From Alentia gelatinosa (lineage: Eukaryota; Annelida; Polychaeta; Phyllodocida; Polynoidae): 64,000 nucleotides of DNA. This document shows, one piece after another, positions 30,705 to 44,400 of the stretch (position 1 is its first letter; each line of letters starts with the position of its first letter). The DNA is taken from the NCBI GenBank assembly GCA_950022655.1, contig OX465579.1:135107118-135171117 (forward strand), written 5' to 3'. A program made the translations under genes and the position numbers. The notes under the pieces are model-generated. The model was given only the letters and a program-made list of their open reading frames with translations, searched no databases and was not told where the DNA came from.

Positions 30705-32261
30705 AGTATCAAATTCTGTATTCAGTATTTGGAATTGTTTTTTGTGGGAAAAGGTACTGATAGATTGCCGAGGTGTATCTGTAACTCTGTAATTTGCCTG
30801 GTCCAGATTATTGTCTATAAATTGTTTTCGTCTAAAAACTCGGTTATAACAAAGTGTTTCGGAGCAAAACCTGATCCAATAAAGTAATCATACCATTAAT
30901 CAATTGAGTGATGTGAAATCTAACTGTGACCTATGTGCTTTCATAGCTTTCAGTTTGGAAAAGGAAATATAGAGTACATGACCATCTAAGAATTATTGAA
31001 TATAAAAGTACCGGTATATGAAATATATCTAAACAGAATTTTAATACCTTTATATTTAAGTAAGATGTGGTTTATAGTAAAAAAATATATATATAAAATT
31101 GCTTGGCACCCGCATCACTGTGTAGCCTACACGAGTGGTCCCGGGTGATCACACGCCTTTTTCTGATGCGGCCTACTTTGTCGGTCATTACAAGATGGCG
31201 CGAGCGTGAAGAAGGTGAATTGGGACTGTCTTGTGACCTGGGGAAGTGGCTTACTACCCCTGTGTAGTATAGGCGGGGCACTGGAGTCTCAATTTCCGGG
31301 CAAATTCAGTTTATGAGGTACTCTACTGCTGCTATATTTCAAGAATAGTTACGATGCAAAAACATGACACAATCGCACTATGCTACGACAATTGAGGATA
31401 GTTTTGTTGTGCGCAAGCCCAACTCCAGCAAGTATGAGGGATGCGTTTGATTTGTACACTATTCTCATCATCAAGAATCCTCTTGTATGCTACTAACCAC
31501 TTCTTATTTGGGTACAAACTTGTAACTATGTACATGAATAAATGACTGAGAATCCTACCGTCAGAAAAGTAAGAAATCACGGAAATATAAGGTGGTCCTC
31601 GTTAAGAAGCGTAACGCGTTCGTTCGTGTTTGGTGACCTAGTTCAGTTTCCGAAAGTTGGCGTTAGAGGACGCTACTCATGCGTTCGCTGGTTCCCAAGT
31701 CATCCGCTAGTAGGCCTCGGCGTTCCTGGAACATCCGCTGAGCGAACAAGCGGGGCAGGCGCCAAACCACAGGACTGCTTTTAAGATTTTGTTTGTGTTT
31801 AGGATGCCACAACCTTTTTGCTGGGTGTAGATGATATCCATGATGGCAAAGTTTAATCTATAAATTGTAGGAAAATCTCTACTTTTTTTTCAGGCTTCAT
31901 CATGACACAGCAAAACTATAGGAGCAACTAGACTGTTCATCATTGATGGATGAGCATAATTATAAATGAATAACACGTAAAATGTTTAGATTTAATATGT
32001 GAAGCGAAGCAGTTTGGGTCGTGCCATGACTATAGGTCAAGGTCTTGAGTGATTGGTCATGGTCAGCTGGTCATGTCCATAAGACCCTGAGACACCGATC
32101 CTCTAGACCCTACACTTTTTACAATATCAGTGACTAGCATGCAGATAGTGAAGGGATGTATTTTTTTTGCAGTTCGCTGGGAGTCTATATATGACCAGTC
32201 TAACCTTTAGGCAATGTATATATGTTCCGTCCAAGCAAACAATCGACTGTATAGGCTACTT

Positions 32262-32325
32262 CTAGGTAAAGTAGACCTATTCACCCCTCAACTCCATTAA
32301 GGGGTGAAAAGCTGTTCTATGTTAA
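32262..32325. repeat. Short hairpin repeat (TTCACCCCT / AGGGGTGAA), copy 2, inverted
   Basis: The reverse complement matches 5569-5631, including ACATAGAACAGCTTTTCACCC against ACATAAGATAGCTGTTCACCC in part and the shared CTTTACCTAG end. Confidence 0.55.
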
Positions 32326-35154
32326 CTGGCGAGGCACTGTGCAGTTTGGGACCCAGCGAGGAAGACTGGACAAAATTGTCATGGTGCTGCGGTATGCAAC
32401 TGTTCTAACTAGACTATCTAAATGAGAAAAAAACCCAATTACAATTAAGTGTTAATCATCAAAGGAATATGATTCAAATATTTATATTCAAATAATTTGA
32501 TAACAGGGGTATAGGGAAATATGTATTCACCTCATTCAAGACGGCGACCCATAGTTATACATCATGAAATTTACTAGTCATTTACTATGTATATAGCGAC
32601 CTTGTGACAACAGCTAGATTGGCCTCCCACCCGTCTCTACTGTACTGCGGTGGCCTTGTGTATGATACAGCCGGACTAGATTGGCTGTCACCTTTCCCCA
32701 CTCTGTTCCAACTATAAAGAGGTTGGAGTCCAGGCATTGTCCATGAACATCAACCCGAACCAAGCAAGTTTATACCATAGGTTCTGAGAGCTAAAATAGT
32801 TACAAAGAAATATTCATAGCTCATAAAATTGATAATGAAATTTACCTTTATAATTTAATTCAAAATACACACAAAAGGGATTGAAAACAAGAAAGAAAAA
32901 ATGGATCAAAAAGTACGAAATGGCACTCTCCCACCATAGGTCCAGGCCAGGTCTTAACTGGAACTGTCCTATGTGCTCACTCACATAATAGACCAGGTAA
33001 CGTCCACCATTTTTCTGGTGCATTACTAGTAACAGCCGCATCTCTTCCACAGGCCGTGTGGAGGCGTACTAGGCAGCCTTGAGTTGTGAACATGCCATCT
33101 GGTGAATTAGCCACACTACAGGCTACAGCGTGAGGCAGAGAGTTCAAGGTCGATCACACATTGCTCTCGTTGGGCGTTACCTGTTGCCCAAAATAGTTCG
33201 CATTCTATTCAAATCACAATCTAGCCACCAGCGAAAGGTCTAGCATTTTTTATAGGCGGAGCCTCATAAACTAAATAGCAATGGTTATAGTTAAAAGACA
33301 TTTCTATAAAACTTTGGATTGGGATTCTATCTTTATTCTAAGTACTTGAGAAACTTTTTGTAAATGCAGATTCAGCTTATCTAAGACAGCATTAGGATCA
33401 CACCTTGAGCAACAACATGGCCAGTGTGCCATAGTTTAGCACTACGCTCACATTGCTATGTATAGGCGGCTCACATTGCTAAGTATAGGCGGCTCCATAT
33501 CTATAGAGAATACTGTCCATATTTTTGCATTTCTTCATCCCAGCTGATGGCCATTCATCAAATTTCAATGGCTTTCGTATTTCTCAGCGGCGATCCACTT
33601 CATCTGAGTATCTCTAAACACTATAGGTTACATAACTACTAGTCACACTTAAACCATATCAACCTTATCTAGGCACTATGGTTCCTTATTCTGAACGTGA
33701 TTTGTTAGCCCAAGCGGGACTTTCGGTATTTGGAAAATATTAGTTAATTACGACTGTGAAAACAAATTATCAACCATATGAAAACACTTGTGTCTTTGGT
33801 CCTAATCTGTCAATTGAACTTTTATTTTGTACATAACCGTAACTGGATGTTTTACTGTAGCACCTTCACCCTAGTTCATACAATAGTGTAGGCCATATCA
33901 CCAACATTTAAGATGGCTCACGAAGGCACCTTTCGACCAATCAGAATATCTAATTTTCAACATAGTCTTCGGATGCCTTAACATCCATAGGTAGTACCTC
34001 CCCCCCCCCCCGCCCCCCGCATATACACTAAGGTATCTATGTATATGTGTATAAATGGAAGACAAAATACCCCATCTGTAATTCATAAAATGACCAACAG
34101 ATTGGTCACAAACGAGCCCATTTTTCTCTTACTCCTACAGTAGTGCTAAATAAATAAATACAATATATGGTAGGTTAACATTTCGAAGCATTAATAAATA
34201 GAGTACACAAAATATCGTCATATATCGATATCGTTAAGTATTTAGTCCATGACCTCTAAATCACACTTATCAGTTTGGTATTTGCAGATAAACAATACTA
34301 CAAGTACAAGGGCATCAGATTTGGACGGGTTGTTGACAACTATGAAATACATCATAAATGATTTGCGCAGTGTGGCCATTCACATCAGATAATATATAAA
34401 ATATATTTTACAATGATACCTAGTCTAATCGCACGGATAAAATACATCCATGCTTTAATATCAATAGGTTATCCTAGGACAAGTACGCATACGTATATAA
34501 TTGTTTCGTAAGAAAACCGTATTGAAATAAACATGTAATTTGGGGTATGATACTCACAAAAATGTGATATAAATAGGTATAGCAAAACAGCAATATCAGA
34601 GACTGGAGGGACGATACATTTTGAAATACTGATATTGTCTGAAATGTTTTCACATGATATCTCACTTTCGTTGGACGGACCTGTTAAACAATGACTAGAC
34701 ACTGAATTATTTTCGTGACTTTCATACTACTTACAGCTTGGAAACACTTATTTTTCTGACAATAACCATACACTTAATCATTTTCGTGACCTATCATAGT
34801 ACTGCCAGTTTGGAAACATTTAATATGTGACAAATCACCAAATACTTCCAACAAATAAATCTATACTTTTAATTTTTATAACCCATGGGAACTGGTCCCG
34901 TGGGAACTGGTTACCGCTGCCCTGGTTATGATAAAAAGATACCAGAAGAGCCACAGATGGTCCAGGAGGTTAGCTCTTTTGATTATTGTCAGACATGTAC
35001 AGGAAAAATACCAAATACACCAAACTATACAACTCTGTGTGTTTTATTCTTCTTTCCATATTACCTATCTATAATCACGGATGAGACAAAATACTTTGAA
35101 TCCTGTAAACAAATTAACCCCCCCCCCCCCCCCCCCCACACACACACCATTCTC

Positions 35155-35160
35155 TTTATT
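35155..35160 (-). terminator. Poly(A) signal of the ninein gene
   Basis: AATAAA read on minus, about 90 bases past the stop codon at 35251. A 20-base C run (35118-35137) follows. Confidence 0.6.
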
Positions 35161-35250
35161 CTCTAGATACCACAGTATGCCCTCTATCAAAAGAAGCTAG
35201 GACTGTGGAAACACCTGTTCCTAGGTAGTGCTCGGTGTTGTTAGACATTG

Positions 35251-35439
35251 CTAAGCAAGGGCTGCGTGCGTTACTTTCTGAACGACCACCTGGAGCATGG
35301 AACAGCGATCCTGCAACTTAGAGGCGCGGCTGTTGATCTCCTTCTCTCGGCGCTCCGTCTCATACAAAGCCTTCACTAGGTTAGCGTTTTCCACGTATAA
35401 ATCCTTGATGAGTAAGTCTCGACGGGTATTCTTCTCCAG
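35251..35439 (-). CDS. NIN: NIN coding exon 19 (last)
   Basis: Acceptor GATCTTACAG. Encodes LEKNTRRDLLIKDLYVENAN and the C-terminus, with stop at 35251. The DLYVENA-type segment close to the end is in keeping with the ninein family C-terminus. Confidence 0.88.
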   Translation of the reverse strand: MEKNTRRDLLIKDLYVENANLVKALYETERREKEINSRASKLQDRCSMLQVVVQKVTHAALA

Positions 35440-38400
35440 CTGTAAGATCAGATGTTTAATGGATAATTGATATGTAGGTAGGGACATCGCAAAAATATAT
35501 CAGAATACACGTATAAGAAGTCATATACGCCAGTGAGGCCTGGAAAAAAAAAATGCAGAGATTTAACGAATCTGGCTTATCTACACCTTTTATCTTTTAT
35601 ATGACGAAACTTTAGTACACCGTAAAAATAATGAAAATCTTGATTTTAGCCATTTGCCGAGCAGAACACTGAGAGCTACCGTAGTTAGAATAATACAGGT
35701 GTGTATTGGGGAAACACATGGTATGACCTTGACCTCACCTGTTGACGCAGATCGGCTACCTGTTTGTCCAGCAGGTATTGCTTGGTGTTCAGCTGCCTCG
35801 TTAACTCATCTCGCTCCACATTCACCTGCCTCAATGCCACCTGATGACTGTCTGATGAGCCTGGCAACATTAAAACAAGATATACATGAAAGTAAAATTC
35901 CAGTATTATTATAGCTGGTTCCTTCAGTATGGTTAAGAGTAGAGCATGGACGGAAATGGATTTGGTTAGCTTTTATATCGGGTTCACAAAATTAATGGTA
36001 ACTAGCACTTTTGATATTGAAAACCTAAATATCTTGCACTAGGCTTTATACTGATAACACCCTACCACCCATAACTACGTAGTAATCGCACCTAAATACC
36101 TGCTTCTAACGGGATTTTGGTGGAGGTGTGTAATAAATTTACCAGTATCTCTTTCATTCGTTTTATATAAGTCTGGAGTGAAGAACAAGGACAGATAGAC
36201 AAGGATTATTCTTGCCCCATTCAAAAAGTTGTTCAGCCTTCTCACTTTTGATCATTTTGTTCGTCTCTACTGCACGCTGTTCCCACATGTCCTCCAGCTC
36301 GCGAATCTTCTGTTGAGCAGCAGTCAAAACTTCACGGAGTTTTGCCAGTTCAGATGGCGCAACCATCTCATCGAGGCTGGCCCGCAGCGTCCGCAGCTCC
36401 CTCTGGTGTTCTGACTGTGCCAGAGAGAGCGCCGTCTCCAGCTCTACAACCTGATCAGAGCACAGATTAAACTGATAACCGTCTGACAAATACGACTTAT
36501 ATTCTACTTATAAAAGAAAAAAACACCGCTCGGTCTAGTAATTTCAATAGGCTTCCAGATACAAATGGATATGGAAGGTTACGACTGAAAGGGGAGCACG
36601 ATTTGATAACAATATTCCTCCTAGTTTGTTTGAGAATCATATATATATACAAGTAATACTATCCTTTACCAACCATGTTACATAACAAAATATAGGCAAT
36701 GTTTTTTCGGGCATCTAGAAAGATCTTAATAGCTAAAACTCTCTATTTCGTGAATTCAACTTAGTGCTAATTTCAACTGAAATCTATTATATACGTACCC
36801 TGGCTGTGGTCTCTTCCAGTTCCCTGACCATGTCCTCCTGCTCGCGGGCGGCTGAGAGCTGCTCCTGTGAGGGACCTGTCTCAACTGGTGCCGTGACCAG
36901 TCCTCGAATCTCTGACTTCAGCTCGCCTTTGGTAGACTCCAGCAGTTGCTGTTGTTGCTTTAGGGCTCGTAGTATGGCGTCGTCATTACGAGCTGTTGTC
37001 AAGGGCGCCGGGCGTGTAGCGCTGCCTAGCGCCGACACATTCACAGCCCGTACAGGAGAACTGACCTCCTTGTGCTCCTCCATGGTTTTGATGCGCTCCT
37101 CCAGTTGTCGCCGTGTTGTGTCCTTGTCCTCCAGCAGGCGGCGGTAGTGCTGGTTGACGTCGTCATTGCGTCGATCGGCCTCGGCCTTCTCCCGCCGGAG
37201 TGTGGCGTTCTCGGCGGTCACACGCTCCAAGCGGAGGCGGTGTACTGACTCACTTTCCACATCCTTGTTGAACTGGGCTCCCTGCTCGTCCAGCTCAGTC
37301 TCCAGAAGCTTGATGCGGTTCTCGAGCTGAGTTCGCTCCTCAGAGAAAGCCTCCTTCAGGCGATGGATCTGCATCACGAAGTCCTCCTGTAGCGTGGAAA
37401 AACATCGTTAGATAAATATTTACGCACCATGGTGAAATGACTGAACACTATGAGGCTGGAAAGCGATGTGGAGGCCTCGCCTTATGCTACAATACTAGTC
37501 TTATTCTAGCATCAGGCAAGTAACTAGTGGTGGTGGGGCAGATACTGTATAAACTGGTTAACCCATCACTCCAAATCGCAGTAATATTCACTTCAAGTTG
37601 TACCAAATTTCATTTCCCTCGCTTTTTTCTATCATTTTTTCCTCCTGCCTTTTTCTAGAATTTGAAAAGTGGGCTCAAAAATGTGGGCTCATTCTCTGAC
37701 GACAAATTAAGATGTCACAACTATGAAGATCTATATCCGAATGAAGACAACTAAATATACATCAGGGATGAGAATGGAATTTTGATTTGTAAAAGTATAG
37801 AGGGCCAGGAGTAGCGATCCAGCAGGGGACCAGGGGCTCAGCCCCGTAAGCTTGCGGAACCTGACCGTTTTCCAGTGCTTTTGAGGGGATTTTTGAGTGC
37901 TCACATAATATAAACTGATCTTTTAAAAAAAAGAGAGGCTATTTTGGTTGGGCGAAAAGGGGAAATTTCGCATACTTGATATACATGCATAGGGCACAAA
38001 CATATGGTGTAATGAAGGCGAACATCTTGCTCCCGACCAAAACAAAGCACATGGTTTCGGGTCCAGTCATCAATGGATTTTATGAAACGATTTTTTGGCT
38101 TGCCATAGAGGGAGGTTTAGCCTTATCTAACAATTATCTATAGATTATAACAACAGATAATAGTGGTTGTCACCCCCGACTACAGTGGCACTATCTTAAA
38201 TTTTATGGCGGGTGATGGCGGCACTAGCAATCACTCTGAGCACTATAAGTCATGCATGGATCTTACCTCTAGTCTGGCCTGAATGGTGGCCTCCAGCTCG
38301 TCCTCCAGCTCAGCTCTGCTGACACTGCTCGCTGCCCGCTGCTCCGCCGCACGCCTCTCCCGCTCTGCCTCTTCCTTCTCTCCCTCCAGTACCAACAGGT

Positions 38401-41400
38401 GTCGCCTCTGCTGTGCCTCTGCCTCGCTCAGCGTCCTCTGCAGTCTCTCGCGCTCACTACGGTCCGAGTCGACCTGTGCCTGCGCAGAGATGAGCTCCTC
38501 GCACGTCCGGGCGAGCTGCTCCTCCAGTGCCACCTGCTCGCGCTCATGTAGGGTCTGCCGCTCCCGTTCTGCATCCGCATGCTGTCTCTCCACCTCTGAC
38601 AGGCGCCTCTTAAAGGACGCCTCCAGCCCCGAGACGGCCGTGTTGTGCGTCGACTCCATGGCGGTTATGGTCGACTGACTCTGCTGTTGGGTGTCGCGTA
38701 GCTTCTCCTGATGGCGCTGCTTCAGCTCCTCCAGGCGCGTCTGATGCTGGGCTTGGAGTTGGAGCTTCTCCTCCTGGTGCTGGTTCACACTGGAGGTGAG
38801 GTTGAGCAGGTCGGCCTTCGTACGCAGGCTCTGCTCGCTGGAGATCTTAGAGCGGTGCTGGTCCAACAGACGAGTGAAGTCTTCCTTCAGTTTACCTTGT
38901 AATGCACTCTCCCCCTGCAGTATAGATTGAGAAATGTTTAGGGACTTTTTATATGCACCCGTTTCATTGAACCGAGATGTAGCATGATACACATACAACA
39001 ATTAAAATATCAACATATATATAGGCGCTACTCTGAGGCATATCTTTCAAAGACATATCAAGGACCAAGAGTATAGAATTCCATAGGCTTAGTATTAAAA
39101 ACTCGTACTCAACAGGCTTGCGAGTACGGTAACTCACACTCAATGGACGATAAACAGATAAATATTTCTAGGCTGAGATGAAATCAGAAACACTCGTGAG
39201 TCCTCGTTCGCCATCTCATTTGGAGTGCTCCAGAAAAAATCACTCGGCTATCGCCACATTCACATTCCTGCGCACTTCAGACTCAATGGTGAACGGGGAC
39301 ACAGACAAAACACTCATCAAGTTCTTTCTTAGTCTTATCTAGATCTACAAAGGGCAGAGAGGAGTTCACTGACCTCGGCGAGGGAGTTCTCCAGCTCGGT
39401 GATCTGGTTGCGGTATTTTTGGTGCAAGCTGCTCCTCTCCTGCTCAGCGGCTTCGATGAGCGACTGGCGCTGTTTACTGAACTCCAGCTCCAAGTCCTCA
39501 CGCTGCAGCTTCATCTGTAAGTCAATCACACGCAGAGGTTAGGGAAGAAATAATTTGCAGACCTATACTGCGCTTAAAGACATGAACATGCCCCATCCCT
39601 TCCTCAAAAATATTCTATCACTAGGTTTTTTTCTTCTGAATTTTAACCATTTAGCATAGTCTTTCCAAACTCAGAAGCCTTCTTCCTTGTGGACAGCAAT
39701 AATGATCTTGGATCGTAGCCTGATTTGGATATTTCTAGAACAAACTCCAAGCATGTGGAAGCATGAGACTTTTTCAGAAGCATGCTTTTGGCTCAATCGA
39801 TTAAGGCTAGAGACCTGAATAAACACAAAGAACTGTACAGATAAGTGAGAAGCCGTTGGGTTATGTATCAAGTATCAAAAAGAAGAAGAAAAAAACTGAA
39901 ATCATGATGGTGGCTGCACCTGTATTTACAACCGCGTACCAGGATTTAAATGCCTCAGACAATCCTTAACCTATTGGTCCAACACTGGGGTATCAGCAGT
40001 AACGGTATTGGAACGTGGCCTGGTTTAAACATTGGGTCGTGGTTTACTGAGTCCCCAAACATTTTCAATGGGGACTTTGTATACGATGGATAATGAATAT
40101 TCAACTGATGCGTGAAGTCTGATGGTAGGAGTATGCATACCTGAAGCTCCATCTCGGCGATCCTCTTGTTGAATGAGTCGGACCCTGTCTGATCCTTGCT
40201 GACCAGTGACTCCATTTGGCGGTTAAAGCGTTCCTCCATGTCATGAATCTTGTCAGCCATCTCTGCCTCCACCTCCGTCTGTATGCTGTCATGAAGATAA
40301 ATAAAGCTATATTGATTTGAATTCTACTGATAATGTGAATCCATGTTCTACGATGGAGAACGTGTAGTGTCTTATAAGTACCGTTACATATTTAGGCAAT
40401 ATTTACTTCATATCAAAGAACCTCTAGGGGAAATTGAGTCATTCTTGTAACGGCAAGCCCTAAAATTTACTTAACAAAATAAAGCTATATACTACAATTT
40501 TTTTAACCTAATTTCCTTTATAAACAGTAGTCGATATGCTTTTTATATACATGTATTCATCAGATATCCCTGTAAAAAGGTGTTTTCAAAGTTAAGCCAA
40601 AATAAGAAAGTCGTAGACATATCTCTACATCTGCCACAAAGCAGAAATGCCCCCTAACATGACTGCTTTCATACCTCCCTTTTCCCAAAACGCTAATCAT
40701 GCCATCCTGCGGTAATATCTCCGGCAGCTCCTGTACAAAAGAAATGAATCCGTCTAACCTTTGTCTAAGGTTGGTGCGCTCCTCCACGAGCTGCTGTTTG
40801 AGCAGGTTCTTCTCCGACTCTACTCGGATAAGCACGTCACGTTTCTCCTCCTCGGAAATCTTCTGCAGCTCCGCCTCGCGGGACGCCAGGCGTTCCTCCA
40901 TTTCTGCTTCCGCTTCTTCTCTGATCACCTCCTGGATTGCAGACGAGACATGTTTTACAATGTTGTATATACGTCTTGCACAAAGACACAACTGATATAA
41001 CATTAATCGTGACATACACGTGTGTAATATGTATAATAAAAATTATTCAATTCATCTTTTTCATCGCGATGTTGACATTGTGACATCAGACGTTGTCATT
41101 AAGCTGCATAATGTTCTATTCTACCTGCACATTCGCTTCCACTTCGAAGTTGCATCCTGTGTCACCAGTTTGGCTAAGCCCCATAAACATATTAAAATAC
41201 ATCTCAAAACAGCGATTCGAATACCGGTAAAAACAAGGGAATGTATCACACTGCACTAGACTACACCACATATATGAAGAAAAGAGGAAAGATGTCTTCA
41301 TAGGCCACGGTCTTTCTATTCTTTGTGGATAAATACATTTCTTACTTCCCTATGTATAATATGACATAGCTTGTTGCTGCTGGCCACCTGTGACAAATTT

Positions 41401-44400
41401 CTATCGATTTGAGACTTAGCTTTCAAGTGTCATCAATAATAAGATACTCACTTTCTCTCGTTCCAAGTGTTCCATCAGCCGCTCCCTGTCTCTGGCGTGC
41501 TGCTCCTCGATGTCCGTTATTTCTAGTTTGTACGACTGCTCAATATCCTTTCTCTCAATATGGAAGTTTCTGGACAGTTCCGTGAGCTTCTGCTGTGTCT
41601 CCTCCTCCTGCTGCTCCTTCTCCTTGACCTGCTCTTTGAGCTCGTCCAGTTCTTTGGTAAGCTCATCTCGCTCCTTCCTGAGCACCTCCACCTCGGCCCT
41701 GAGCACCTCCTCCTCGGCCGAGCTGCTCGCCGTAGGTGGTAGCGGCAGGCGGCGGCGGATGCGCCCGCTGCCCGTCAGGCTGCCGTCCTCCTCCTCGGAC
41801 GACACGGTGTCGCTGCCCCGGCGCGGCACCATGGGGCGCTGGTAGTCGGAGAGGACGGAGCCGGTGCGGTTCGGGCCGGCTACGGGCTCGTGCGTCCGGC
41901 CAGTGCGGCTCTTGCGCCGGGAGGAAGCCAGTTGCTGCCGGAGCTCCTCTGTCTGCATAGTGAGCTCGTCGTTCTTGTCCTTCAGGTCTTTGCGCTCCAT
42001 CTCTAACTGCTGGAGGCGGTCGTTGTGCCAGCGTGACTGCTCGTCCGCGATCTGCGCCTGCGCCGACTCCAGCTCCTCCAGGCGTAGCTTTATGCTCTCT
42101 GCTTCCTCCAAGTCCCGCTGCCAACCAGGACAAAGTCAATATAACATAACAACGTGCTGTAATAAGGTTACTCTTTTCTATGGTTACAAAACATCTACTG
42201 AACTGTAGACATTTTTTGTTCAACACACATTTTAAGCCTGTTCGATTACATATCTGAATACCCATCTTTTTATATATCTTTACAGGTACTAAGTACACAT
42301 GTACTCATTTCTCTCTGATTGTTTACAACACGGTTCACGTGTACAGCACTGACTGAGTATATAATCCCTCTCCTTATCTATAACTGAATAACTGAAATGA
42401 GATTATATGTGTCTTGGCCATAGCAATATAAGGAGGCAAGCACAGTGGTATGCGATACAAGATTATGTTTCTATGTCAGTAAATATTTAAATTATTTCTA
42501 TCAGGGCCCTCACGTACTCCTAGATATTAACGGATTCCCCGATAGTAAAGCAGGCCTCCCTGAAATTCAGCTTTATCTTTCGGCCATCCGTTCCCCTAAC
42601 TGCTCCATAGCGTTACACTTTTCCTGATAGCTGTCGCTACCACAGTTCGTACCTGCTGCCGTGAGTTGACCTTCTCTAGGTCGGCGCACTTCTCGGCCAT
42701 CTCCAGTATGTCATGCTCGAGTCGCTCGAGCTCGCGCTGTGTCTGCGTCAGCTTCTCCCGCAGACGCACTTCGTCATCCTTTAGGCGTCCCACCTCATTC
42801 TCCAAACGGCTTCTCTGCCGCGCTGACTGAAGCGTGAGCGCCTCCTTCTCGCCGTCCACCTCAGCTTGGAGAGTTCGAATCTGCTCTTGGTACTTGGTCT
42901 CCAAGCTCCTGTAGGAGGGATAGTTAGATCCAAACTATGTTGTCAATCACATTCATTGGTAAATGTGTTATTTTTTCTTAAGTTCTTTTCTAGACATATT
43001 TATCAGTAAATATGGTTCAACACATCGACGGGTGGTGCATCCATTTCCTTCTTATACCAGTTATCAAATTAGTACTGCTATGCGCATTACTAAAACCTCA
43101 TACTAAATCTAGTGTTGATAGGTATTCTCTCAATTCTGGTTCTTTATGAAGTCAGTATCGTATAAAAGGTGTGCATTAACATAGCGGGATGTTTCTGTGG
43201 TAATTTTAGTACAGAGTCTCAATTTATTCCATAATTTGTATAATCTATTGCATGAACAAAGGTCTACCAACTGGTAATGTTCCTCTGCTATATATTTCAC
43301 CATACGTTTATCTATCACCTAGATAAATAATTTCCATCTAGACAGGCACATTGGACAAGAAGTTTTAAACCTTTTTCCTATTCACTATTTAAGGCCAATG
43401 CCAGGTTCTATACACCATTGGGTCTATGCAAAGGGTACCGGATTAATGGATAATCAATGAAAGGAGGGATTTTATACCAGTCTGGTTTACCACTTTACCA
43501 AGTGCTGGGATATGAATACACATGATCACAAGAGACAGTGTCTAATACTATTACAATAACATATCGCATTCTTCCACCAGGGTGACCAGACTCCCTGTGG
43601 ACCCGAGGGGAATATGGTGGTTTTCATTTCGAGCCGAAGGGCCAGCCCTTAGACGAAATGTGTACTTACATAACCCCCTGATGAATGCTCACCATCTTGT
43701 TACTGTCACAATCATCGAAATAAAACCAGGTTGACTTCAACTTTAGAAAAATATCAATTTGTAATATCTTAGTTTTGAGAATATCGTCGAGAAATATTTT
43801 TGCAATTTTCAGTGATTCTCGGGAATAGGTTCACCAATGATACCAGGTTGTTGATGCTGACTAATCTGAATTCACAATTTCTTATCAGAACTTTTTAAAA
43901 CCAGGAATGTCACCAGAATAAGATGGGAAAATGGCCTCTAAGAACCATTACAACTATTCATTGCTTCATATCGAAGATAAAATATAAACACTTGAAACAC
44001 CTCATTATCTCCGAAAGATGAAAATCAATGGCTCTTCCTTTAGTATGTCTATCTGGCAAATGGTTCAACGTTCTCGTCATGAAGCCCGGTCAGTATAAGG
44101 GCTTATCCTTTATCCCCTTTTTCAAACAAAAGCTCATATTCTTCCTAAAAGTAGCTAGAACCTCAAGGTCAAGTTGCCTGGTAATTTTCTTAACTATATA
44201 CTATTCCGATTTTCTTTATGTAACACATGTTTTATGTAATAGATGTGTTGAAATTCCTATACAGTGGAAGGTTAATGTAGTTGACAACTGGACTAGTTTA
44301 CAGTTTACTGTAGCTAGTCAGTAAGTCGGTAGTCTTTGTAGATACACAGTCATTGGGGTCTACCAACTTTATCTCAATCCTTATAATGGCGCAGCATCGT

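Larger units (their letters stand above)
29431..35250. other. Intergenic stretch between the zinc-finger and ninein genes
   Basis: Apart from the foldback element (29874-30704), C runs, a short hairpin repeat (32262-32325) and the ninein poly(A) signal, I see no gene. A stretch at about 31645-31770 resembles 7095-7165 (CGCTGGTTCCC...ATCCGCTAG), suggesting another dispersed repeat. Confidence 0.55.

Noticed and set aside
30371..30887. Plus-strand frames in and after the foldback element
   Set aside because: They lie within the inverted repeat or in AT-rich DNA and have no domain.
31540..31784. Plus-strand frame near a YY1-like AAGATGGCGC site
   Set aside because: It resembles the non-coding stretch at 7095-7165, so it is more likely a dispersed repeat than an exon.
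43676..43700. CCCTGATGAATGC as a second hammerhead core
   Set aside because: No GAAAC box and no stem II follow it.
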